A DNA stretch of 24,187 bases from an uncultured Eubacteriales bacterium. Its GTDB lineage: Bacteria; Bacillota; Clostridia; Oscillospirales; Oscillospiraceae. Positions 1 through 9,085 of this stretch are shown one piece after another (position 1 is the first letter of the stretch; each line of letters opens with the position of its first letter). The notes beneath the pieces were generated by a model. The model had not been told where the DNA came from. It ran no database searches and saw nothing but the letters and a program-made list of their open reading frames with translations. The stretch covers positions 1 through 24,187 of the forward strand of contig USAC01000025.1 of the NCBI GenBank assembly GCA_900552475.1, given 5' to 3'. Made by a program: the position numbers and the translations under genes.

Positions 1-552
1 CTTGATGACCTGCTCGGGACGCTCGAGCATGGTGCGGTGGTCGCCCGTGATGTAGGGCTCGCACTCGGCGGCGTTGATGATGACGTAGTCCACCTTGCCA
101 AGACCGGAAGAGATCTTCACATGGGTGGGGAACGTCGCGCCGCCCTGACCGACGATGCCGGCGTTCTTGACGATCTCGACGAGCTGCTCAGGCGTCAGGT
201 TGTCGGGATCCTCCACGGGATGGATGTCTTCGCACACGGTGTTCTGGAAGTCGTTTTCGATCACCACGGACATCATCGTTCCGCCCATCGAGAAGGGACG
301 GGGCTCCACTGCCTTCACCGTACCAGAAACGCTGGCGTGGATGGGCGCGGAGACAAATCCGCCGGGTTCACCAATTCGCTGTCCAATTTTCACCTTGTCC
401 CCCTTGGCCACGATGGGCTTGCAGGGAGCGCCGATGTGCATAGACATGGGAATGACCACCTCAGCCGGGGCTGCCAGCTGCTCGATGGCCTTTTCATTGG
501 TCGCGGCCTTCATGTCATCGGGATGAACGCCGCCAAAGAAAGCTTGTGCCAT
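1..552 (-). CDS. rnfC: Electron transport complex subunit RnfC (5' part, runs off window)
   Basis: This encodes the N-terminal 184 residues of RnfC, the peripheral NADH/FMN-binding subunit of the Rnf ion-pumping ferredoxin:NAD+ oxidoreductase. The visible part begins MAQAFFGGVHPDD and contains the RnfC N-terminal barrel signature (HIGAPCKPIVAKGDKV, then SAPIHASVSGTVKAVEPRP). It then enters the NADH/FMN-binding domain with GIVGQGGATFPTHVK and NAAECEPYITGDHR. The cysteine-rich 4Fe-4S region lies beyond the window edge. The ATG at 550-552 is preceded by a GAGGTG ribosome site, and a TGGACA/TAAACT promoter lies at 611-639. In Clostridia rnfC is usually first in rnfCDGEAB, so the remaining subunits are expected to the left; this is not seen here. 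The family call is very secure from motif order. Confidence 0.95.
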   Translation of the reverse strand, partial: MAQAFFGGVHPDDMKAATNEKAIEQLAAPAEVVIPMSMHIGAPCKPIVAKGDKVKIGQRIGEPGGFVSAPIHASVSGTVKAVEPRPFSMGGTMMSVVIENDFQNTVCEDIHPVEDPDNLTPEQLVEIVKNAGIVGQGGATFPTHVKISSGLGKVDYVIINAAECEPYITGDHRTMLERPEQVIK

Positions 553-610
553 TGTCTTCACCTCATCTTACTTTAGCTGGTGGCTGAGAAACCACCACAT
601 ACTGCACTAC

Positions 611-639
611 AGTTTACAACAAAAATGTCCTGTTGTCCA
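611..639 (-). promoter_or_regulatory. Promoter for rnfC
   Basis: On the minus strand a -35 TGGACA (634-639) and a -10 TAAACT (611-616) are separated by 17 bp, about 60 bp upstream of the rnfC ATG. The leader contains a short GGTGG/CCACC stem. The -35 matches consensus 5/6 and the -10 4/6. This is sequence pattern only. Confidence 0.6.
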
Positions 640-737
640 GTCCTGCGGCGGAATTCGCAAGAATTTTTACTGAATTCGTGATGATTTTAACAAATTTTGC
701 CTGTCCTCACTCCCCCTCTCCGCGCCGCGGCTGCGTC

Positions 738-766
738 TTGTGTTTTTTCGCGCCGTGTGGTATAAT
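738..766 (+). promoter_or_regulatory. Promoter for the DUF975 gene
   Basis: A -35 TTGTGT (738-743), a 17-bp spacer and a perfect -10 TATAAT (761-766) are present. The -10 is preceded by TGG, giving an extended -10. Transcription would start near 773, leaving a leader of about 100 nt that contains the 827-840 palindrome. This supports the start at 870 rather than an upstream in-frame codon. Confidence 0.75.
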
Positions 767-826
767 CTCCTTAACTCTTATGGTAAAAATGCACCGGTTA
801 TCGCTTTTTCCTGAAAATGGCAAATT

Positions 827-840
827 TTTTACCGGTAAAA
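827..840. promoter_or_regulatory. 14-bp palindrome, possible operator
   Basis: The sequence TTTTACCGGTAAAA is a perfect palindrome in the untranslated leader, 30 bp before the DUF975 start. A second ACCGGT lies at 793-798 and a half-site-like GGTAAAA at 782-788. The arrangement resembles a repressor site; no regulator is known to me for this motif. Confidence 0.35.
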
Positions 841-869
841 TCTCATGTCAACAAGAAAGGAATCCCCCT

Positions 870-1616
870 ATGCCGGATCGTGCTTTGCTCAAACAGGAGG
901 CCAAGGGCATCCTGCGGGGTGCCCGCGTCTCCCCGTATCTTTTTACGCTGGTGGTGCTCGTCATCAGCTTCGTCATCGGCCGCGTCTCCGATTATGTCCA
1001 GTGGGACACGGCCACGCGCGCCGCATATGAAGCCAGGCTGGGGATCGACCTGTCGTTTCTCCCCTTCTGCCACGCGCCGTTCCCGGGCGCCGTCACGCTG
1101 TTCGTCGCGATTCTCTGCTCACTGCTGTCGGTGATCCTCTCGGCGGGCGTGATTCTCTATCACCTCGGCATCCACCGCGGCGAGGCTCGCCCCATCGAGA
1201 CGCTCTTCGACGGGTTTTTCTTCGCGGGGAAGATCATCCTGCTCTATATCGTGATGGCGATCTTCATCACGCTGTGGTCGATGCTGCTGTTCTTCCCCGG
1301 CATCATCGCGGCCTACCGCTACCGCTTCGCGATGTATAACCTCTGTGAAAACCCGGAGATGGGCGTCATGGAGGCGCTCAACATGAGCAAGGCGCAGACC
1401 TACGGCTTCAAGGCACAGCTCTTCCTGCTGGATCTGAGCTTCCTCGGCTGGGAGATTCTCTGCGGTCTGACGCTGGGCATCCTCAACATCTGGATTTCCC
1501 CCTATATCGCCCAGACGAACATCGGCTTTTTTCAGGAGATCAAGCAGATCAAGGGCATCGGCTATTTCCCCGGCCAGCAGCCCCCGACCGACAGCTTCTC
1601 CTCCCCCGAATTTTAA
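870..1616 (+). CDS. DUF975 family integral membrane protein
   Basis: This is a 248-residue polytopic membrane protein. Hydrophobic segments sit at about residues 22-38, 73-95, 120-146 and 185-208. The family landmarks are an N-terminal ALLKQEAKGIL-type helix, FFPGIIAAYRYRFAMYNLCENPEMG before a NMSKAQTYGFKAQLF-type amphipathic stretch, and a final short helix. These match DUF975, a Firmicutes membrane family without an assigned activity. The ATG at 870 follows AGAAAGG with about 9 nt spacing; an upstream in-frame methionine at 633 lies before the promoter and is rejected. The C-terminus is a short proline- and serine-rich tail. The gene stands alone and faces the minus-strand zinc-ribbon gene. 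Confidence 0.85.
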   Translation: MPDRALLKQEAKGILRGARVSPYLFTLVVLVISFVIGRVSDYVQWDTATRAAYEARLGIDLSFLPFCHAPFPGAVTLFVAILCSLLSVILSAGVILYHLGIHRGEARPIETLFDGFFFAGKIILLYIVMAIFITLWSMLLFFPGIIAAYRYRFAMYNLCENPEMGVMEALNMSKAQTYGFKAQLFLLDLSFLGWEILCGLTLGILNIWISPYIAQTNIGFFQEIKQIKGIGYFPGQQPPTDSFSSPEF

Positions 1617-1625
1617 AGGAACCCT

Positions 1626-1779
1626 GTCTCACAGAGTTCGCAGCTCAAAGCCGCGAATAAAATGAAATCCGTTTTTTCGCGGCGGCGTGTGTCAAATTTT
1701 GGCCATTCCCGGCCAAAATTTGGCACGGAGCGCAGCGAAAGAACACGCGCAAGCGGCTGTGCCGCTTGCGCGTGTTCTC
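1626..1779 (-). repeat. Intergenic repeat family 1, copy A
   Basis: Read on the minus strand, the unit contains an 18-bp-arm hairpin (1740-1757/1761-1778), the motif TTTCGCTGCGCTCC (1727-1740), a variable hairpin with 12-bp arms (1693-1704/1711-1722), and a conserved core (1626-1691). The core ends GAACTCTGTGAGAC. It is closely similar to plus-strand copies at 10211-10361 and 12457-12606; a 23-bp block inside the core is identical in all three. It lies just after the terminator of the zinc-ribbon gene and directly after the DUF975 stop. No coding potential was seen. Confidence 0.8.
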
Positions 1780-1781
1780 AA

Positions 1782-1818
1782 CAAAAAGAGAGGAGAGCAC
1801 CGCTCTCCTCTCTTTTTG
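1782..1818 (-). terminator. Rho-independent terminator of the zinc-ribbon gene
   Basis: Perfect 17-bp arms (1782-1798 and 1802-1818) with a 3-nt loop are bounded by an A-run on one side and a T-run on the other. It can therefore stop transcription from both directions. It starts 9 bp past the zinc-ribbon stop codon. Confidence 0.85.
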
Positions 1819-1826
1819 CTGACGTA

Positions 1827-2252
1827 TTATTCGCCCATCGGCGCGCCGCACTCGGGGCAGAACTTGCTGTCGGACTTCACGCCACAGACGGGGCAGGTCT
1901 TCTCGGTCTCGGCCATGGGCTCGACCTCGATGACGTCCTCGGGCGCATCCTCCTTCTTGGGCTTGGAGGCCTCCAACTCAGCGATCTTCTCCTTGGAGGC
2001 CAAAACGGCCGCCACGACGTCCTTCACGGCATCGGGAATCTCACCCTCGTATTCGGAGACAAACCACTCACCAATGGCGCGATAGTTCTTCTCCATCTCG
2101 CGCTGCTCAGTGGAAATTGCCATGCTGATCTTGGCGCTGTCAGCGGCAGCCCTGGCCTTCTCGCTGGCGGTATCCGCCAGATCGCGAGCCTTCTCCACGG
2201 CCACACCGGCATAAGCCTGGGCCTTCTTGCTCAGTTCATCAAAAAATGCCAT
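1827..2252 (-). CDS. Zinc-ribbon protein with helical N-terminus
   Basis: This is a 141-residue soluble protein. Residues 1-50 are an alanine- and lysine-rich amphipathic helix (KAQAYAGVAVEKARDLADTAS region). Residues 52-97 are a second helical segment, followed by an acidic linker (KKEDAPEDVIEVEP). The C-terminal zinc ribbon uses two CxxC pairs (C120/C123 in CPVCG, C132/C135 in CPECG). Such stand-alone zinc-ribbon proteins are common in Clostridia; no molecular function is assigned. The ATG at 2250-2252 has a strong AAAGGAG site. A TTGCAA-17-TATAAT promoter at 2315-2343 overlaps the spacer next to the broken glpK, so the gene has its own promoter and a dedicated terminator. Confidence 0.85.
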   Translation of the reverse strand: MAFFDELSKKAQAYAGVAVEKARDLADTASEKARAAADSAKISMAISTEQREMEKNYRAIGEWFVSEYEGEIPDAVKDVVAAVLASKEKIAELEASKPKKEDAPEDVIEVEPMAETEKTCPVCGVKSDSKFCPECGAPMGE

Positions 2253-2314
2253 GTTTATTTATCTCCTTTCAAGAAATCCTGTTATTTTAAATTGGTCTAC
2301 TATGGGCTTTTATC

Positions 2315-2343
2315 ATTATACCCGATTTCTCCGCCGATTGCAA
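2315..2343 (-). promoter_or_regulatory. Promoter for the zinc-ribbon gene
   Basis: On the minus strand a -35 TTGCAA (2338-2343), a 17-bp spacer and a perfect -10 TATAAT (2315-2320) are present. The -35 lies only 5 bp beyond the end of the upstream glpK reading frame. The leader is about 55 nt. Confidence 0.75.
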
Positions 2344-2348
2344 GGGTT

Positions 2349-3842
2349 TTAATGCTCGATCCAGTCCGCCGCACGGGAGACGGCGCGCTTCCACAGGCGG
2401 TAATCCTGGTCACAGTCGGCCTGCGTGCGATGAGGCGTGAAGATCCGGTCACTGCGGCGCAGCGCGCGCACCTCATCGAGCCCGCTCCACAGCCCGCAGC
2501 TCAGCCCCGCGAGCGCCGCCGCGCCGAAGGCGGTCGTCTCGACCATGGCGGGCCGGTCGACGGGAATCTGCAGGAGGTCGGCCTGCATCTGCATGAGCAG
2601 ATCCGAGACGCTCGCGCCGCCGTCGGCGCGCAGCGCCGTGATGTCGCACCCGGCGTCCTGCCGCATGGCGAGCATCAGATCCGTGACCTGATAGGCGATG
2701 CACGCGAGCACGGCGCGGGCGATATGTGCGCGGTTCGTGCCGCGGGTGATGCCGAGAATCGCGCCGCGGGCGTACATGTCCCAATACGGCGCGCCCAGCC
2801 CCGTGAAGGCCGGGACGACCACGACGCCGCCCGTGTCCGGCACCCCGGCCGCGAGGTCGTTGATGGCCGGGGCGGACGGGATCAGCCCCATCTCGTCGCG
2901 CAGCCACTGGATCGTGCTGCCGCCGTTGAAGACGCTGCCCTCGAGGGCGTAGGTCGTCTCGCCGCCGATGCGCCACGCGACGGACGTCACCAGCCCCGCA
3001 CGGCTGCGCACGGCCCTCTGCCCGACGTTCATCAGGGTGAAGCAGCCCGTGCCGTAGGTATTCTTCGCCTCGCCGGGGCGGAAGCAGCCCTGCCCGAAGA
3101 GGGCGGCCTGCTGGTCGCCCGCCGCGCCGCAGACCGGGACGCCCGCGAGCTTTTCAAGCCCCGGGATGCCGGGCTTCACGCAGCCGTAGATCTCGCTGTT
3201 TGACACCGGGCGCGGCAGGATCTGCATCGGCACGCCGAGGATACCGCACAGCTCCTCGTCCCAGCAGAGCCGGTGGATGTCGAAGAGCATCGTGCGCGAG
3301 GCGTTGGAGCAGTCCGTGACGTGCTCGCCCGTGAGCTGCCAGATCAGCCACGACTCGACCGTTCCGAACAGCAGCTCCCCGCGCTCGGCGCGCTCGCGCG
3401 CACCGGGGACGTGGTCGAGGATCCAGCGGATCTTCGTCCCGGAGAAATACGCGTCGATCAGCAGACCGGTCGACGACTCGATCCGTTCGTCGAGCCCCGC
3501 GTGCTTGAGCGTCTCGCACAGCTCCGCCGTGCGGCGGCACTGCCAGACGATGGCGTTATAGACCGGCTCGCCGGTGCGGCGGTCTCAGAGGATCGTCGTC
3601 TCGCGCTGGTTTGTGACGCCGATGCCCGCGATCTCCCCCGCCGGGATCGCGGCGATGGCCTCCGCCGCGGCGCGGCGTTCGCTGTCCCAGATCTCCATCG
3701 GGTCGTGCTCAACCCAACCGGCCTGCGGATAGATCTGCTCAAACGGGTGCTGCGCCTGTCCGGCGATGCCGCCCGCGCGGTCGAACACAATCGCGCGCGA
3801 GCTGGTCGTCCCCTGATCGAGCGCCAGAATGTAGTTTCCCAT
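2349..3842 (-). pseudogene. glpK: Glycerol kinase, interrupted by one in-frame TGA at codon 86
   Basis: The frame encodes full-length glycerol kinase (ATP:glycerol 3-phosphotransferase; about 498 codons, the usual family length). Visible landmarks are MGNYILALDQGTTSSR (phosphate-binding loop), GVTNQRETT, VYNAIVWQCRRTA, SWLIWQLTGEH, SNASRTMLFDIH, the GDQQAALFGQ region, TYGTGCF and DGGASVSDLLMQMQ. The only defect is TGA at 3585-3587, where the family has a conserved Trp (TTIL-Trp-DRRTGEPVYNA); it is one base change from TGG. The frame is open on both sides with no other lesion, which suggests a recent mutation, a sequencing error, or a tolerated stop. TGA is a normal terminator elsewhere in this window, so codon reassignment is unlikely. 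The start ATG is at 3840-3842 with a GAGG ribosome site; a GTG lies one codon upstream. No glpF or glpD is adjacent. Confidence 0.9.
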
Positions 3843-3874
3843 CACAGTCGCCTCTTTCCTTCTGCATAAAAATA

Positions 3875-3910
3875 TGCTATAATGTCTATGTTTTCCACGA
3901 CATTATAGCA
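3875..3910. promoter_or_regulatory. Overlapping divergent promoters in a 12-bp perfect inverted repeat
   Basis: The arms TGCTATAATGTC (3875-3886) and its exact reverse complement (3899-3910) are separated by 12 bp. Each arm holds a perfect extended -10 (TGCTATAAT), one on each strand. The plus-strand one would serve the hydrolase gene at 3930; the minus-strand one would serve glpK at 3842. Neither has a good -35. Predicted starts are near 3890 and 3895, so the two polymerases would compete for the same DNA. Confidence 0.65.
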
Positions 3911-3929
3911 CAGAGAGGACGGTTTTTCC

Positions 3930-4862
3930 ATGATAAATATCGAAGAGTTCACGTTTCTCTCCTCGGACGGGCAGACGCGGCTGCACGCGATGCTCTGGCT
4001 GCCGGAGGGCGAAATCCGCGGAATTCTCCAGATTGCGCACGGCGTGGCTGAGCACGTCGCGCGCTACGACGGCTTCGCGCGCTATCTCTGCGCCCGCGGC
4101 ATCGCCGTCGCCGGGCACGACCACCTCGGCCACGGCAAATCCCTCCCCGACGGCGCCACGCCCGTCTATTTCGGCGCGCAGGACGGCTGGCAGCACGCCG
4201 TCGACGACATCCACGCGCTCCACCAGCGGCTGCAGGAGGAGTTTCCGAACATGCCGCTTTGCATTATGGGGCACAGCATGGGGTCGTTTCTGACGCGCTC
4301 GTACCTCATCCGCTATCCCGGCACGGTGCGCGCCGCCGTCATCATGGGCACGGGCTGGCAGCCCGCGCCGGTCATCGCCGCAGGGCGCACGCTCGCAAAG
4401 CTCATCGCCCGCCGCGAGGGCGCGGACGCGACGAGCGACCTCGTCACAAAGCTCGCCTTCGGCGGCTACAACAAGGCTTTCGCCCCGAACCGGACGGACT
4501 TCGACTGGCTCTCCGCCGATGAGGGAAACGTCGACCGCTACATCGCCGACCCCATGTGCGGCGCGGACGCGACGGTCGGACTGTTTCTCGACATGCTCGG
4601 CGGCATCTCCTTCAACCAGAAGATCACGAACCTGCGCAAAATGGATCACGAACTCCCGGTGCTGTTCGTCTCCGGCGACAAGGACCCCGTCGGCCAGATG
4701 GGCAAGGGCGTGCAGCACTCGTTCGAGGCGTTCCTCGCCGCCGGGGTGAAGGATGTCTCCATCCGTCTCTACTCCGGCCTGCGCCACGAGATTCTGAACG
4801 AGACCGCGCAGCAGGAGACGATCTACAAGGACATTGGGGATTGGCTCGATACAAAAATTTAA
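3930..4862 (+). CDS. Alpha/beta hydrolase, monoacylglycerol lipase / lysophospholipase-like
   Basis: This is a 310-residue cytoplasmic serine hydrolase of the Hydrolase_4 group. Residues 37-45 (HGVAEHVARY) and the GHDHLGHGKS turn are typical of the monoglyceride lipase branch. The nucleophile elbow is GHSMG with Ser116. The acid is Asp252 in SGDKDPVG and the base is His286 in GLRHEILNE. No signal peptide is present. The substrate is inferred to be a monoacylglycerol, lysophospholipid or other short ester; sequence alone does not decide. The start ATG at 3930 follows AGAGAGGA. It is divergent from the broken glpK and shares the overlapping promoters, which would fit glycerolipid use, but that link is inference. 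Its stop codon lies inside the terminator shared with ftsH. Confidence 0.9.
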   Translation: MINIEEFTFLSSDGQTRLHAMLWLPEGEIRGILQIAHGVAEHVARYDGFARYLCARGIAVAGHDHLGHGKSLPDGATPVYFGAQDGWQHAVDDIHALHQRLQEEFPNMPLCIMGHSMGSFLTRSYLIRYPGTVRAAVIMGTGWQPAPVIAAGRTLAKLIARREGADATSDLVTKLAFGGYNKAFAPNRTDFDWLSADEGNVDRYIADPMCGADATVGLFLDMLGGISFNQKITNLRKMDHELPVLFVSGDKDPVGQMGKGVQHSFEAFLAAGVKDVSIRLYSGLRHEILNETAQQETIYKDIGDWLDTKI

Positions 4863-4897
4863 AAAAATTGGGAGAGGATACATCCTCTCCCAATTTT

Positions 4898-4899
<2 letters not shown>
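4862..4899. terminator. Bidirectional terminator shared by the hydrolase gene and ftsH
   Basis: Perfect 17-bp arms (4862-4878 and 4883-4899) are A-rich at the left foot and T-rich at the right. The left foot overlaps the hydrolase TAA (4860-4862) and the right foot overlaps the ftsH TAA (4898-4900), so the convergent genes are separated by nothing but this stem-loop. Confidence 0.9.
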
Positions 4900-7024
<2,125 letters not shown>

Positions 7025-7071
7025 ATTTATCTCCTTCCACCACAGATGGGGATGCACATTGAATAAATGGG

Positions 7072-7100
7072 AGTATATCATAAATCCGCCTTTGTCACAA
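7072..7100 (-). promoter_or_regulatory. Promoter for ftsH
   Basis: On the minus strand a -35 TTGTGA (7095-7100), 17-bp spacer and -10 TATACT (7072-7077) with an upstream TG give a good vegetative promoter. The leader is about 40 nt. No CtsR or HrcA operator was recognised. Confidence 0.7.
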
Positions 7101-7144
7101 GGTTGACCGCGGCGGGTTTTCTGTAAAATTTCTATGAATGGCGC

Positions 7145-7173
7145 TTTATTCTGTCGATCGGGTATGGTATACT
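7145..7173 (+). promoter_or_regulatory. Promoter for rlmB-like gene
   Basis: A -10 TATACT (7168-7173) with extended TGG and a weak -35 TTTATT (7145-7150) at 17 bp are present. Because this lies inside the longest open frame, the in-frame ATG at 7138 cannot be the start and the one at 7213 is preferred. Confidence 0.65.
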
Positions 7174-7212
7174 GTTAAAATAAGAAAATTTATTTCCAAG
7201 TCGAGGATCATT

Positions 7213-7998
7213 ATGAAAGAGTTTGATAAGCAGCGCCCCGTGCAGGAGGCCGTCAGCGACGGCGTCATCGAGGGACGCAACGCGGTGATCGAGGCGCTGC
7301 GCGCCGGGACCGCCATCGACAAGATCTATCTGGCCAAGGGCGAGACGGACAAGACGCTCGGTCACATCGCCTCGCGCGCACGGGACGCGGGCGTCGTGGT
7401 CGTCGAGTGCGACCGCCGCAAGCTTGACGCCATGTCCCGCACGCACGCGCATCAGGGCGTGATCGCCCTCGCGGCGCTGCGCGAATATGTGAGCGTACAG
7501 AGCCTGCTCGACGGCGCGCGCGAAAAGGGCGAGCAGCCGCTGCTCGTCGTGTGCGACGAGATCTCCGACCCGCACAATCTCGGCGCCATCCTCCGCACGG
7601 CGGAGTGCGCCGGGGCGCACGGCGTCATCATCCCCAAGCGCCGCTCGGCGGGGCTGACGGCCATCGTCGGCAAGACCTCCGCCGGAGCGGTGAGCTATAT
7701 GCCCGTGGCGCGGGTGGCGAACCTCCCCGCCGCGCTCAAGGAGCTGAAAAAGCAGGGCGTCTGGATCTACGGGACGGCGGCGGAGGGCACGACTCCGCTC
7801 TACGGCGCGGATCTGCGCGGCCCGGCAGCCATCGTGATCGGCTCGGAGGGCAGCGGCATGGGCCGCCTTGTGCGCGAGACGTGCGATTTTCTGGTAAGCA
7901 TCCCGATGAAGGGGCGCATCTCGTCGCTGAACGCCTCGGCGGCGGCCGCGATCCTGCTGTATGAGGCGGTGCGCCAGAGACAGGAGCGGGCGGACTGA
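7213..7998 (+). CDS. rlmB: 23S rRNA (guanosine-2'-O-)-methyltransferase, RlmB/TrmH family
   Basis: This is a 261-residue SPOUT-class methyltransferase that methylates a ribose 2'-OH in rRNA using S-adenosylmethionine. The N-terminal substrate-binding domain starts IEGRNAVIEALR (19-30). The three SPOUT motifs are DPHNLGAILRT (119-129, with the catalytic-type Asn and Arg), IVIGSEGSGM (207-216), and IPMKGRISSLNASAAAAI (230-247), which form the knotted cofactor site. Length and motif order match RlmB; close paralogs such as YsgA/TrmH-like enzymes cannot be excluded, so the exact rRNA position is not certain. The ATG follows CGAGGA. The next gene starts 10 nt after the stop, so the two are probably cotranscribed. 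Confidence 0.9.
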   Translation: MKEFDKQRPVQEAVSDGVIEGRNAVIEALRAGTAIDKIYLAKGETDKTLGHIASRARDAGVVVVECDRRKLDAMSRTHAHQGVIALAALREYVSVQSLLDGAREKGEQPLLVVCDEISDPHNLGAILRTAECAGAHGVIIPKRRSAGLTAIVGKTSAGAVSYMPVARVANLPAALKELKKQGVWIYGTAAEGTTPLYGADLRGPAAIVIGSEGSGMGRLVRETCDFLVSIPMKGRISSLNASAAAAILLYEAVRQRQERAD

Positions 7999-8008
7999 CG
8001 GAGAGACC

Positions 8009-9076
8009 ATGAGCAGACTGAGCGATGAAGAGAAGCTGAGCGAAACGGCGCAGCTTCTGCAGGGCGTGGAGCCTACGGAGGAATATTCGCTGGAGGACAT
8101 CCTGGCCGAATTCGGACAGGGTGCGGCGGAGCCTGCCCCGGAACCGGCGCCCAAACCGGAGCCCACTCCCGCACCCGAACCGGAGCCCGACATCCCACCG
8201 GAGCCGGATCCCGCTAATCCCCCCGAACCGCAGCCTCCTGCGGAGGAGGAGCCGGAGCCGCCCGCCAAGCCCGAACCGCCGGAGCCGGAAGAAGCCCCGG
8301 AGGAGGAACCGGAAGAACAGCCGGAGGAAGCCCCGGAGGAGGAACCGCCGAAAATCTCCATCGAGCAGGTGATGAGCGAGACTGTCTCCGCCGTGCTCGA
8401 GGAGACGGACGACGAAATACTGGAGGAGCGCGAGCCGCTGCGCGAGCGCGCCGAGCGGCTGGTGCTCAGCGCGGCGGAGCGGCTGCGGGCGCTGCGCGAG
8501 CGGCGGAAAAAATCCGGCGGCGCGTGGGAGCAGCCCGAGCGCGAGGAGCCGCTCGAGCCGGAGCCGGACATGGACACGGCCGCCCGCGAGGAAAAGCAGC
8601 GCTGCCGGCGTCTGCGCAAGGACCTGCTGCACCTCTCCATCCCGACGGCGCTGCTGATCGTCCTCTCCGTCTGCGACGGGCTGGGCTTCGTCCCCGCCGT
8701 GTGGCAGGAGCTGGACGTGCTGCGCGGGGCCGTGATGGGCGCGGGGCTGCTCGTGAGCATCCTGCTCGCGCGCCCGGTCTGGCTGGAAGCGCTTGAGAAG
8801 CTGCGCGCGCGGCACATCGGCTGCGAAGCGGCCTGCGCGGTCGTGTGCGCGGTGTGTCTGGCGCACTGTGTGTTCGCCTCAATCGCCGGCGGGCCGCTGC
8901 CGTACGCGGCCTGCGCGTCGGCGCTGCTGTGGGCGAGCGAATACGGCCTGCTGCTCATGAGCGAGTCGCGGTGGGAAAGCTTCCGACTGGCCGACCTCGG
9001 CGGCGCGCCGCCCTATGTCGTCTCGGTGACGGCGGCGGGCGCGTGCAAGCAGCGCGGCAGTCTAGACGGCTTATAA
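8009..9076 (+). CDS. P-type-ATPase-like membrane protein, N-terminal half (ends at in-frame TAA)
   Basis: This open frame encodes 355 residues. Residues 1-35 are a small helical head (SRLSDEEKLSETAQLLQ). Residues 38-115 are low-complexity Pro/Glu repeats (PEPEP-type), and 115-205 are charged and helical. Four hydrophobic helices follow at about 207-229, 238-256, 273-293 and 297-317. The TAA at 9074-9076 is in the same frame as the next open stretch (9086-10168), so the two appear to be one gene of 720 codons. Four plus two plus two helices is the layout of P1B heavy-metal ATPases, with the break falling in what would be the actuator loop. That loop is only about 50 residues and no TGES motif is seen. 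The ATG at 8009 follows GGAGAG. Function unknown. Confidence 0.7.
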   Translation: MSRLSDEEKLSETAQLLQGVEPTEEYSLEDILAEFGQGAAEPAPEPAPKPEPTPAPEPEPDIPPEPDPANPPEPQPPAEEEPEPPAKPEPPEPEEAPEEEPEEQPEEAPEEEPPKISIEQVMSETVSAVLEETDDEILEEREPLRERAERLVLSAAERLRALRERRKKSGGAWEQPEREEPLEPEPDMDTAAREEKQRCRRLRKDLLHLSIPTALLIVLSVCDGLGFVPAVWQELDVLRGAVMGAGLLVSILLARPVWLEALEKLRARHIGCEAACAVVCAVCLAHCVFASIAGGPLPYAACASALLWASEYGLLLMSESRWESFRLADLGGAPPYVVSVTAAGACKQRGSLDGL

Positions 9077-9085
9077 CCCACGCCC

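Larger units (their letters stand above)
553..869. other. Divergent intergenic region rnfC / DUF975 gene
   Basis: The 317 bp between the two start codons carry back-to-back promoters (minus 611-639, plus 738-766). A 14-bp perfect palindrome lies at 827-840 in the leader of the rightward gene. An EcoRI-like repeat GAATTC occurs twice (650-655 and 673-678) with no obvious role. I see no small gene with a ribosome site in this stretch. Confidence 0.6.

Noticed and set aside
1626..1818. CRISPR-like array or riboswitch downstream of DUF975
   Set aside because: There is no regular repeat-spacer pattern, and the structure follows genes instead of preceding them; it fits a dispersed intergenic repeat.
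3585..3587. TGA read as Trp (alternative genetic code) or selenocysteine
   Set aside because: TGA ends rlmB, the parE-like gene, the lipoprotein gene, the ferredoxin gene, degV and mnmE; Trp is TGG elsewhere in the same gene; no selenocysteine insertion element is visible and the family has Trp, not Cys, at this site.
7132..8958. 608-codon minus-strand frame rich in Ser and Gly
   Set aside because: The low-complexity Ser/Gly tract is the antisense of the Pro/Glu repeat in the ATPase-like gene, and the rest is antisense to rlmB.
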